From the NCBI GenBank assembly GCA_024958655.1, contig JANWUR010000003.1:1-64000 (forward strand): DNA of 64,000 nucleotides, read 5' to 3'. A program made the position numbers and the translations under genes. Of the stretch, positions 7,088 through 18,050 are shown piece after piece. The notes beneath the pieces are model-generated. The model was given only the letters and a program-made list of their open reading frames with translations, did no database searches and had not been told where the DNA came from. The DNA is from Cyanobium sp. FGCU6 (GTDB lineage Bacteria; Cyanobacteriota; Cyanobacteriia; PCC-6307; Cyanobiaceae). Within the stretch, counting starts at the first letter, position 1. Each line of letters starts with the position of its first letter.

Positions 7088-9997
7088 TCAGGCCTCCCGA
7101 TGCAGCACGGCCACCACCTTCAAGTAAGGGGCCGGTTCGATGGTCATCACCTCGTTCACAAAGCGCTCGTGGTCGTCGAAGCGCACGTCGATCGCCTTCT
7201 GCTGGGCCAGGCGCCGCTTCTCCTTGATCTGCTGCGGCCGTTGATCATTGGCGTAGCTGAGCTGCAGCTGCTCCACCTGGCGGCCTCGTAATCGCTTGAG
7301 GCGTTCGCGCTGGGCCTGCAGCTCCGGTTGCATGCGGGCGGTCCAGCGATCGGCGCAGCTCATCAGGTAGTCGTTGGCCCGCCTCACCGCGAAGGGAAGC
7401 TGCTTGCCCAGATGCTCGGGGATCGGGGAGCTGGGGTTGGCGTAAGGCTTGCGGCCCAGCTGCAGTCGTTCGGCCACCGCCTCAAAGGGCTCCACCGCGG
7501 CCACGTTCAGGCCCGATCCTGCAAAGCGCACCGCCACCCACTCCTGTACCACTGGCACGCCCTTCTGGTTGGGGATCGTGCCCTGAAACACCATCACCAC
7601 TTCGCCGGGATCCAGGCCGTCGCTGAGCTGGAGTACGGGCGCGCAGTGGCGTTGGAAGGTGATCTGGCCCCGATCCGTCAGCCAGTCGACCAGCGGGTGC
7701 AGATCCCAGAGGTATTCCAGTTCCGGCCGGCTGGAATCCTGCCGGCGGCTCTGCTCCAGGGCCCGCTGCAACGCCGCCACCTCGGTGGAGAGCACCAGGC
7801 GCTGGCCCCGGGGTGGCTGCAGTTCGCGGGGGTAGCGGTCGTAGCGGCGCTGCAGATCGCTGGGCGGAGTGATCTCCAGGCGCTGTTGCTGCTGATCGGT
7901 GCGCAGATCGAGCTTTTCGCCACGGCGCTCCATCTGCTCGGCCACCGCCTCCAGGGCCGTGTCCACGTAGCTCCAGAGGCTGGGGAACAGGCTGAAGGGC
8001 TGGCGCTGCTGCACCTGCAGCGGCGGCGTGGAGTCGGCGCCTCCGTCGTCTGATGGACCACTGCCAAACAGTTCCTCGAACAGGCTGTCGCCGCTGCCCT
8101 GCGACCGGTAGGGCTGGGCGTTGATATCCATCCGCTGCTCCAGCGCCTCCACCGTGCCGCTCTCGAAGGCCTTGCTGATCTCCTCCTCTTCGCCCACAGC
8201 GTCGTAGACGCCCAGGAACACCGCCGGGTCGCCGATGTTCTGCTGGGCCTGCTCGTCTTTGCGCTTGAGCAGCCGCAGCACCTTCTCGGCATCGCCCATG
8301 CCCTCGCTGCGGGAGCAGCTGAGCAGGTAGCGGATCTGGGGCTGCTGCGCCTGGCCGTAGCGATCGATGCGGCCGTTGCGCTGTTGCAGCGTCATCAGCG
8401 ACCAGGGGATGTCGACGTGCACCAGCCGGTGGCTGAGGTAGTGCAGGTTGAGGCCTTCTGATGCGACCTCAGTCGCAACGAGGATCCGCACAGCTTCCTT
8501 TTCCTGGGCGAACTGCTCCACCACCCGCGTCTGCTCCACATCCGGCATGGCGCCATCGAGGCCCACCACGGCGCCTGCCGGCAAGCCCAGGTCGGCAGCC
8601 AGGTGCTCCACCAGGAAGCGCTGGGTTTCCCGCCGGCCGGTGAACAGCACGATCCGGTCTCTGGGGTCCTTGCCGTTCCAGCCCCAGTCGGCGCGGATCA
8701 GCTGCAGCAGGCGCTGGTATTTGGAGAACTCCGCCGGGCCGATGGCGGCGAGCAAGGGCTCCAGCTGCTGCAGGGCTGCTTCATCAGCGGGGGCCGGTGT
8801 CGTGGCAGCCGCAAGCCGCTTCAGCCGGTTGCGCACCGTTTCCAGCGCCGCCATCGGGCTGGAGAGCAGGCTCTTGGCCAGGGTGGTCTTGAACAGCTGG
8901 CCTGCCTTGGCCTTGGCGTCGCTGTCGGGCAGCTTGAGCTCCTTGAGCAGGGCGAACACCCGCTCTTCCTTCTCACTCGCCGGGCACTCCACATCAGCGG
9001 TGTCGCGCTCCTTCACGCTGCTGCGCAGATCAGCGATCACGTGTTTGCGGAAACGCCGCACATACAGATCCTTGATGTCGTCCTTGGTGTACTTGCTCGG
9101 ATCGGCGATCGCCGTGGGGTCGAGCATGTTCATCAGGCTCGCGAAGCTCTCCGGCTTGCCGTCATGCGGCGTCGCCGACAACAGCAGCAGCGTTTCCGAA
9201 CGCGTTGCCAGCCGTTCGGCCAGCCGGGCCCGCTGACTCTTCAGGGCGCCGCGCGCCCGCTCGGCCACGTTCTGGCACTCATCGATCACGATGATGTCCC
9301 AGCTGGCGTTGTCGAGGTAGAAGCGGTAGTCGCGGTCGTTCTTGAGCGTGTCGACCGAAACGATCGCCTTGTCGTAGTAGTGAAACGGGTTCTGATTGGT
9401 GGGGATCTGCTCGCGGATCCGCTGGATGCCGATCGAATCCAGCCGCACCAGCGGGATCGAGAAGCGCGTCCAGAACTCCTTCTGGAACTGCACCAGCATG
9501 CTCTTGGTGGTCACCACCATCAGCCGCTTGCCCCGCCCGCGGCGGATCATCTCGCTGCAGAGGATGCCGCACTCCAGCGTTTTGCCCAGGCCCACCGCAT
9601 CGGCGATCAACAGCCGCTGGCGTGGCATGGCCAATGCTTTGGCGGCTGGCTCCAGCTGGTAGGGCAGGGCATCCATCGCCGCCCGATGGCCCACCACCAG
9701 GGCGTTGTCGGTGGGTACCGAACGGCGCAGATGGGCTTCGAGGAACAGCAGGCTGTCGCGGTAGCGGGGCGAGGGGTCGCTCACCAGAGCCGTGTCCTCC
9801 GGCTGCAGCACCTTGAAGCTGTCGGCCGCCTTCTCCACCTCCACCAGGAAGCGGGCCTCCTTCTCGCGCAGGAACGGCGACACGCCCACCACATCCACCA
9901 CCTGCTGGCCGTCGGAGCTGCGGCCCAGGCTGCGCACCAACCATTCGGCGCTGCGGCACTCGATGCGGGCGCCCGGGGCGAGGACGGCTTCAGGCAC
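7088..9997 (-). CDS. SNF2-family helicase, DISARM DrmD-like
   Basis: A 969-residue protein. Helicase motif I is ADAVGLGKTLE near residue 137; motif II reads VIDECQN near residue 237 (DECQ instead of DEAH); motif III is LLLSATPHDG; the C-terminal helicase half contains VATEVASEGLNL and QQRNGRIDRYGQ (motifs V-VI). The region from PNAEWLVR-like N-terminus through HRAAMDALPYQLEPA to NPFHYYDKAIVS closely matches my memory of DrmD proteins of DISARM class 1. In those systems helicase and methyltransferase act together against unmodified phage DNA. It lies upstream of the giant methyltransferase on the same strand with the toxin-antitoxin cluster in between. The longer open frame upstream is rejected because a strong ribosome site precedes the GTG chosen. 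No drmA, drmB or drmC is visible here. Confidence 0.83.
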   Translation of the reverse strand: MPEAVLAPGARIECRSAEWLVRSLGRSSDGQQVVDVVGVSPFLREKEARFLVEVEKAADSFKVLQPEDTALVSDPSPRYRDSLLFLEAHLRRSVPTDNALVVGHRAAMDALPYQLEPAAKALAMPRQRLLIADAVGLGKTLECGILCSEMIRRGRGKRLMVVTTKSMLVQFQKEFWTRFSIPLVRLDSIGIQRIREQIPTNQNPFHYYDKAIVSVDTLKNDRDYRFYLDNASWDIIVIDECQNVAERARGALKSQRARLAERLATRSETLLLLSATPHDGKPESFASLMNMLDPTAIADPSKYTKDDIKDLYVRRFRKHVIADLRSSVKERDTADVECPASEKEERVFALLKELKLPDSDAKAKAGQLFKTTLAKSLLSSPMAALETVRNRLKRLAAATTPAPADEAALQQLEPLLAAIGPAEFSKYQRLLQLIRADWGWNGKDPRDRIVLFTGRRETQRFLVEHLAADLGLPAGAVVGLDGAMPDVEQTRVVEQFAQEKEAVRILVATEVASEGLNLHYLSHRLVHVDIPWSLMTLQQRNGRIDRYGQAQQPQIRYLLSCSRSEGMGDAEKVLRLLKRKDEQAQQNIGDPAVFLGVYDAVGEEEEISKAFESGTVEALEQRMDINAQPYRSQGSGDSLFEELFGSGPSDDGGADSTPPLQVQQRQPFSLFPSLWSYVDTALEAVAEQMERRGEKLDLRTDQQQQRLEITPPSDLQRRYDRYPRELQPPRGQRLVLSTEVAALQRALEQSRRQDSSRPELEYLWDLHPLVDWLTDRGQITFQRHCAPVLQLSDGLDPGEVVMVFQGTIPNQKGVPVVQEWVAVRFAGSGLNVAAVEPFEAVAERLQLGRKPYANPSSPIPEHLGKQLPFAVRRANDYLMSCADRWTARMQPELQAQRERLKRLRGRQVEQLQLSYANDQRPQQIKEKRRLAQQKAIDVRFDDHERFVNEVMTIEPAPYLKVVAVLHREA

Positions 9998-10004
9998 CGG
10001 TGAG

Positions 10005-10010
10005 CCTCCT
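10005..10010 (-). promoter_or_regulatory. Ribosome binding site that fixes the GTG start of the helicase
   Basis: On the minus strand AGGAGG lies seven bases before GTG at 9997. The open frame continues 55 codons upstream, but that part is Trp/Arg/Cys rich and unlike the family, so this Shine-Dalgarno sequence decides the start. Confidence 0.75.
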
Positions 10011-10107
10011 GTTGACCATCCGTTGACGTCGCTCCGCCACAGCCTGTGTTGTTCTACAGCCCGAGCGCAGCATCCGTTGTGGGTTCTCCATCTCCATGAC
10101 GGCGTAC

Positions 10108-10126
10108 CTATGCACCAGATGCATAG
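10108..10126. promoter_or_regulatory. Palindromic operator-like site upstream of the helicase gene
   Basis: A perfect inverted repeat with 7-base arms (CTATGCA ... TGCATAG) separated by 5 bases. It sits about 110 bases upstream of the helicase start in an otherwise non-coding gap. The dyad fits a dimeric regulator; which one is unknown. Confidence 0.45.
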
Positions 10127-10247
10127 TTTTGGCATCCAGCCGCCGTAGGCCCTGCCTTGCAATCCTCCCTGTCGATCGCATCGTCCTCCTCCTCAGGCAG
10201 CTCGCCCTTGCCCAGCAGCGAAAGGACCAAGACCTGATGCCCGCCTT

Positions 10248-11298
10248 TCATCCGGCTGGCGAGTCCCCCACCATCCCCTTCGCCAGCTCGTACTCCCTGG
10301 CCAGATCAATCCCCGCATCCTCCCCAGGCAGCAGCAGCTGGATGCCCACGTAGAGGATGCAGGCCGCCTGGAGGGCGGAGACGGTGCGGCCGCCGCGGTA
10401 GTGCCGCAGGTTGTGCTTCTGGCTGGGGTCGTTGATGGTCAGGCCTTTCTGGCCCAGCGCCGCCGCCTCCGCCAGCAGTTGCTTCTGGCCGGCTGGATCG
10501 AGGGCCCGGTAGGTCTCCAGGGCGCTGGTCAAATACATCACCGCATCCAGCCGCGGCTTGCCCTGGGCATTGGTGCGCAGTACCCGATCGGCCAGGCGCC
10601 GCTGCTGGTTCTTGATCTTCTCGGCCAGCTCGCCCACCGGTGCCAGGCGCAGGGCCCTGTGGAACAGCTCATCGGCCTCCGCTTCGTGGGACTCGCCCTC
10701 CAGGGCCAGCAGGCACTGGGCATAGGTGAACAGGTTGATCGGATCCTCCGGTGCCACCGTGGCCGCGGCCCGCAGGTGGGGAAGGGCCGCGGCTGGATCG
10801 TCCCGCATCAGGCAGAGCTGCCCCAGGGTGCGCAGGGCGAACGGATTGCGGGGCTGCAGCAGAACCGCCTTCTCCAGCGGCGCCTCAGCCGCCGCCGGGT
10901 CCTTGTCCCGCAAGGCGGCGATCGCCAGCGCCACCTGGGCATTGGCATCCCCTTGGATCCAGCGCCACCGCCCGGCCCAGCAACTCACGGGCCTCCTTGA
11001 GCCTCATGCGGTCGCTGTAGACCATGCCCAGGTTGTAGAGGCTCTCCACGTGATCGGGTTCCAGCTGCAGGCGGGTGATCAGCAGCGGGATCGCCTCGTC
11101 GTAGCGGCCGGCCTCCAGGTGCCTGGCGATGGTGGCGCTGGCCGGCAGCTGGTCCGCCTGCGGATCCCAGGCCACCTCGATGGCACCATCGGCAAAACCC
11201 ACGTCCACGCGGCCGCCGGCCTCGCGGTAGGCGTCCTTGAAGTAGCTGGTCACCGCTGCCCGGAAGGCCTCGCGGCGCTGGCTGGGCTCTGGCATCAC
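10248..11298 (-). pseudogene. TPR protein gene split by a single frameshift
   Basis: Two frames together encode one tetratricopeptide repeat protein of about 348 residues. The first frame (start 11298) covers an N-terminal domain (FRAAVTSYFKDAYREAGGR), then TPR units (ATIARHLEAGRYDEAIPLLI, VESLYNLGMVYSD) up to ALDP. The sequence resumes one frame over with DANAQVALAIAALRDKDP and further TPRs (NPFALRTLGQLCLM, INLFTYAQCLLALEG), ending near 10248. The break lies at an AAGGGG run near 10950, where one missing base would restore the frame. It could be a sequencing error, a phase-variable tract or a true inactivation. TPR proteins act as scaffolds; no specific function can be given. Confidence 0.8.
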
Positions 11299-11365
11299 GG
11301 GCCCCGGTTCCCGGCGCAGACAGGGCCACCGTAGCCAGAGCGCCCCCAGACGCCTGCCGCGAGCC

Positions 11366-11656
11366 TTGCCAACCTGGAGGGCACCTGCGGCCCCCGTCTC
11401 CGTGCCCCGGCGCTCCTTCTCTCCCGGCTCCTCCGGCGATGAACGGCTGGTGCGCCAGCTGCCGGCCCTGCTCCGCCAGCACCGCCCCGACCTGATGGCC
11501 GGCGAGAAGCTCTACCGCTCACCGCCGGGCTTCACGAGCTGGAGCGGGCACTGGGCCAAGGCGGTGGCGGTCGAGCTGGCGCTGGAGCAGTCCGAATCCA
11601 GACGCTCAGCAGCGCCGCGCGGCCTGGCATCGCCCTGCCCGCTGCTCACCTGCTGA
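11366..11656 (+). CDS. Small hypothetical protein, start uncertain
   Basis: An open frame in the gap between the divergent TPR gene and the convergent small membrane protein gene. The central part (ERLVRQLPALLRQHRP, PPGFTSWSGHWAKAVAVELA) has protein-like periodicity of hydrophobic residues, while the first 25 residues are Pro/Arg/Ser rich and may be non-coding, so the start is probably further in. No family recognised. Its 3' end overlaps the next gene's 3' end by 11 bases. Confidence 0.35.
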   Translation: MPTWRAPAAPVSVPRRSFSPGSSGDERLVRQLPALLRQHRPDLMAGEKLYRSPPGFTSWSGHWAKAVAVELALEQSESRRSAAPRGLASPCPLLTC

Positions 11657-11819
11657 GCGTCTTCCAGATCCACCAGGCAGCCAGGCCCACCAACACCCAG
11701 GGCAGCAAGCCCCTGAAGAGCAGCAGAACCAGCAGCACCACCGCAGCGGACACGGCGGTGCGCCTGGTGAGCGCCTTGGCGTCATCGGTCATGTAGCGCC
11801 AGCGGGGAATCAGGGCCAT
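11646..11819 (-). CDS. Small single-pass or hairpin membrane protein
   Basis: A 57-residue protein starting MALIPRWRYMTDDAKALTRR, followed by two adjoining hydrophobic stretches (AAVVLLVLLLF and LLPWVLVGLAAWWIW) that could form one bent or two short membrane helices. The basic N-terminus suggests it stays cytoplasmic. The ATG at 11819 is preferred to the longer open frame, whose extra residues are unlike the rest. Small proteins of this kind occur in picocyanobacteria, but I know no function. Confidence 0.6.
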   Translation of the reverse strand: MALIPRWRYMTDDAKALTRRTAVSAAVVLLVLLLFRGLLPWVLVGLAAWWIWKTLSR

Positions 11820-11868
11820 GGAGTGGTTGTACGAACTGGCGCTCCAGCAAAGCGCCTGTGAGTGCAAG

Positions 11869-11892
11869 AAAAAAGCGCCCCCGCAGGGGCGC
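11869..11892 (-). terminator. Rho-independent terminator of groES-groEL
   Basis: On the minus strand, a GC-rich 7-base-pair stem GCGCCCC/GGGGCGC with a four-base loop is followed by a run of six T residues, about 50 bases past the groEL stop. Confidence 0.85.
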
Positions 11893-11942
11893 TGACACTT
11901 GAATCTGAGGGACTGGGGTTGCGCCCCGACGTCTGATCGAGA

Positions 11943-13947
<2,005 letters not shown>

Positions 13948-14036
13948 GGGGTTCGAAGCGATGGATGGGGCAGGGAGCGGCGGGGAGGAGCCTCCGGGCG
14001 GAAGGCATCGCCTGTCCACCACCGCCCTCGGGCGGA

Positions 14037-14063
14037 TTGGCACTCACGCCCGTCGAGTGCCAA
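14037..14063 (-). promoter_or_regulatory. CIRCE operator (HrcA binding site)
   Basis: A 9-9-9 inverted repeat, TTGGCACTC - 9 bases - GAGTGCCAA, differing from the canonical CIRCE (TTAGCACTC-N9-GAGTGCTAA) by one symmetric base pair. It lies about 90 bases upstream of groES. HrcA represses groESL through this element until heat shock. It also lies about 180 bases from the divergent atpB start. Confidence 0.92.
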
Positions 14064-14111
14064 CCTATGCGTCAGCGCTTCCTGCAGGCCATGCCCACCG
14101 GGTTCGGGTGA

Positions 14112-15707
<1,596 letters not shown>

Positions 15708-15708
15708 G

Positions 15709-16116
15709 ATGACGCTGAACCTTCGTGTTCTTGCTCCCGACCAGAGCGTCTACGACGGCAGCGCCGACGAGGTGATCCTGCCCAGCACCACCGGCCAGCT
15801 GGGCATCCTCACCGGCCACGTGTCGATGATCACCGCCCTTGATGCCGGTGTTCTGCGCCTGCGTGAAGGCAACGCCTGGCAGTCGATCGCCCTCACCGGC
15901 GGTTTCGCCGAGGTGGAGGCCAACGAAGTCACCGTGCTGGTGAACGGTGCCGAACTGGGCAGCCGCATCGATGCCGCCGCCGCCAATCGCGAGTTCGAGG
16001 CTGCCCAGCAGGCCGCCGCCGGCTTCGAAGGCCAGCCCCCGAGCCCCGAGAAGCTCAAGGCCCTCCAGGCCCTCGGCCGTGCCCGCGCCCGGGTGCAGGC
16101 GAGCAAGGGGTCCTGA
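15709..16116 (+). CDS. atpE: F-type ATP synthase epsilon subunit
   Basis: A 135-residue epsilon subunit (atpC in E. coli). The N-terminal beta-sandwich (MTLNLRVLAPDQSVYDG, LPSTTGQLGILTGHVSM) and the C-terminal two-helix domain (AAANREFEAAQQ, ALQALGRARARVQAS) are both present. It belongs to the F1 central stalk and inhibits ATP hydrolysis. The start codon follows the atpB stop after one base, so the two genes are one operon ended by the hairpin just downstream. Confidence 0.97.
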   Translation: MTLNLRVLAPDQSVYDGSADEVILPSTTGQLGILTGHVSMITALDAGVLRLREGNAWQSIALTGGFAEVEANEVTVLVNGAELGSRIDAAAANREFEAAQQAAAGFEGQPPSPEKLKALQALGRARARVQASKGS

Positions 16117-16151
16117 ATGGGCTCCGGCGGGCCAGTCCCACCCAACCCTTG

Positions 16152-16176
16152 GCCCCGGATCCCCGGGGCTTTTTTT
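16152..16176 (+). terminator. Rho-independent terminator of atpB-atpE
   Basis: A GCCCCGG/CCGGGGC stem of seven base pairs with a four-base loop is followed by seven T residues, 36 bases after the atpE stop. Confidence 0.9.
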
Positions 16177-16218
16177 CTGCCTGTCTCTCCCCCCGCATCC
16201 CGGCGGGGATGGCTCTGA

Positions 16219-16899
16219 ATGTCTCTCCGTCTGTTCCTCGACAGCGCTGATCCGGCCCAGTGGCGGCGCTGGCTGCCCGCGGGACTGTTCCATGGCGTGA
16301 CCACCAACCCCACCCTGCTGCAGCGGTCAGGCCGCCCCTGCCGTCCGGAGGCGCTGGCAGAGCTGGTGGAGCTGGCACGGGATCTGCCCTGCCGGGAACT
16401 GCACCTGCAGGCCTGGGGCCGGGAGGCGGATCGGCTGGAGAGCTGCGGACGAACCCTGCATGGCTTCGCTCCCGAACGGGTGGTGGTGAAGTTGCCGGTG
16501 ACACGCGAGGGCAGCACGGCGGCCGCACGGCTGATCGCCAGCGGGGTGCCCGTCACCTTCACCGCCTGCTACGAGGTCTCCCAGGTGCTGATCGCCGCGG
16601 CCCTCGGAGCGGACTACATCGCCCCCTACCTGGGACGGATCGGGGATCTCGGGCGCGACGGAGCCGCCGAGGTGATCAGCATGCACCAGGCCCTGCGGGG
16701 CGTGGGCTGCGAGGTGCGGCTGTTGGTGGCCAGCCTGCGCCGACCCGCCGACCTCGGCCGGCTGGCGGCCGCGGGACTGGACACCTTCACGCTCGCGCCG
16801 GATGTTGTGGCCGCCCTGTTCGAATGCGAGGTCACGGCGGCGGCGGCGGACGCGTTCGAACAGCATGCCGCCGCCGGCGGCGGCAAGGGAGCTGCCTAA
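16219..16899 (+). CDS. Transaldolase-like aldolase (TalC/Fsa group)
   Basis: A 226-residue protein of the short transaldolase / fructose-6-phosphate aldolase family: LRLFLDSADPAQWRRW at the start (first barrel strand), GVTTNPTLLQ (the Asn of the second strand), and VVVKLPVTREG with the Schiff-base lysine, then VTFTACYEVSQ and ADYIAPYLGRIGDLG. It should catalyse aldol transfer or cleavage on sugar phosphates in the cytosol. Length fits the short family rather than classical 330-residue transaldolase. The last 20 residues (Ala/Gly rich) are not conserved. A membrane protein gene follows 25 bases later on the same strand. Exact substrate unknown. Confidence 0.85.
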   Translation: MSLRLFLDSADPAQWRRWLPAGLFHGVTTNPTLLQRSGRPCRPEALAELVELARDLPCRELHLQAWGREADRLESCGRTLHGFAPERVVVKLPVTREGSTAAARLIASGVPVTFTACYEVSQVLIAAALGADYIAPYLGRIGDLGRDGAAEVISMHQALRGVGCEVRLLVASLRRPADLGRLAAAGLDTFTLAPDVVAALFECEVTAAAADAFEQHAAAGGGKGAA

Positions 16900-16924
16900 G
16901 CTCAGCCCCGGTACGCAGGTGGGG

Positions 16925-18040
16925 ATGGGCACGGGCCGTGACCTGGGGCGGCAACTGGGCGCCGCCCTGCAGGAGGGCACCCTCCCAGCCGACAACGGCC
17001 GGGCCCTGGCGAATCGCTTCGGCGACTGGCTCGGCGCCGACCGCAGCCTGGAAGGTCCGCTGCGCGATCTTGCCAGCCGGCCCCGTCTCCGCCAGGCGCT
17101 CACCAGCCAGGGGCTGGCACGCCGCCGTGCCCTCAGCGACCTGGCCGATGAACTCGCCCAGACCTATAGCCCGCGGGTGCTGGCCGAACTGCTGGCCCTG
17201 CTGGAAGCCGCCTTCGACGAATCGGCACTCGGGCCGGTAGCGCCGGCGATGGGGCCCCGCCGCCCGGCCGGCCCGATGCTGCGGGGCTGGGCCGGTTTCC
17301 TTGCCGACGGCCTGCGTGCGATCGGGCCCGGAATGGCCCTGGCCGTGGCGGCCGCCGCCGTGCTCTCCTGGCTGGCCGGGGTGCTGGCCCGCACGCTCCC
17401 GGGTCCATGGAGCACAAGCGCCGGCCTGTTCCTGGCCTCGTTGATCCTGCTGGCCCAGGGGCTCACCCTCGGACCGCTGCGCCGCTGGCGCCGCCGCTGG
17501 ACCCTGGATCCCGTCCGCAGCGACCAGCCCCGCCTGGCCTGGCTGTGGGCCAGCTCCCCCTGGATCCACCTGCGCAACAGCGAGGCGGTGCTCAACGCCC
17601 TGGCGCTGCTGCTGATTCTCGGCGCGTCGCCGCTCTCCCTGCGGGAGGCGGTGCTCCGCTATGCCCTCACGGCCCTGGCCACGACGGCGGCCGCCGCCCT
17701 CTGCGCCCGCCGGATGGGGCTCCTCAGCCCCCGCTGGCAGGGAGCCACCGGCGCAGTGAGCGCCCTCCTGGCCCTGCCGGTGGTGCTGGGCCTGCTCCAG
17801 CGGCGCGAGCTCACCTTCCCGCTGGCGGCGATCGCGGTGCCGGCCTGGGTGCCGTTCCTGGTGGTCGGCGCCCTCCAGCTCCGCTGGATCCTGCCCAGGC
17901 AGCGCGAGGACGACGACGGTGAGCCCGGCCAGCGCCTGCTGGCCTCCACCTGGTGGTGGGGCCTGGTGTTCGGGACGGCCTGGGCCCTGCTCACCTGGGG
18001 GCGGGCCCTGATCGACGCCTGGCTGCCATCCGGCCGCTGA
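16925..18040 (+). CDS. Multi-pass membrane protein of unknown function
   Basis: A protein of about 371 residues. The first 120 residues are soluble and helical (RDLGRQLGAALQEG, LSDLADELAQTYS, VLAELLALLEAAF). The rest has about six hydrophobic segments, among them MALAVAAAAVLSWLAGVLA, SAGLFLASLILLAQGL, ALALLLILGASPL, AVSALLALPVVLGLL, FPLAAIAVPAWVPFLVVGAL and WWWGLVFGTAWALL. No enzyme motif or transporter signature is recognised. The ATG at 16925, preceded by AGGTGGGG, is preferred over starts overlapping the transaldolase gene. Its 3' end faces the convergent PBP gene. Confidence 0.6.
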   Translation: MGTGRDLGRQLGAALQEGTLPADNGRALANRFGDWLGADRSLEGPLRDLASRPRLRQALTSQGLARRRALSDLADELAQTYSPRVLAELLALLEAAFDESALGPVAPAMGPRRPAGPMLRGWAGFLADGLRAIGPGMALAVAAAAVLSWLAGVLARTLPGPWSTSAGLFLASLILLAQGLTLGPLRRWRRRWTLDPVRSDQPRLAWLWASSPWIHLRNSEAVLNALALLLILGASPLSLREAVLRYALTALATTAAAALCARRMGLLSPRWQGATGAVSALLALPVVLGLLQRRELTFPLAAIAVPAWVPFLVVGALQLRWILPRQREDDDGEPGQRLLASTWWWGLVFGTAWALLTWGRALIDAWLPSGR

Positions 18041-18050
18041 GCTGAGGGGA

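Noticed and set aside
8603-10003. Plus-strand frame opposite the helicase
   Set aside because: No recognisable domain and it mirrors the helicase codons.
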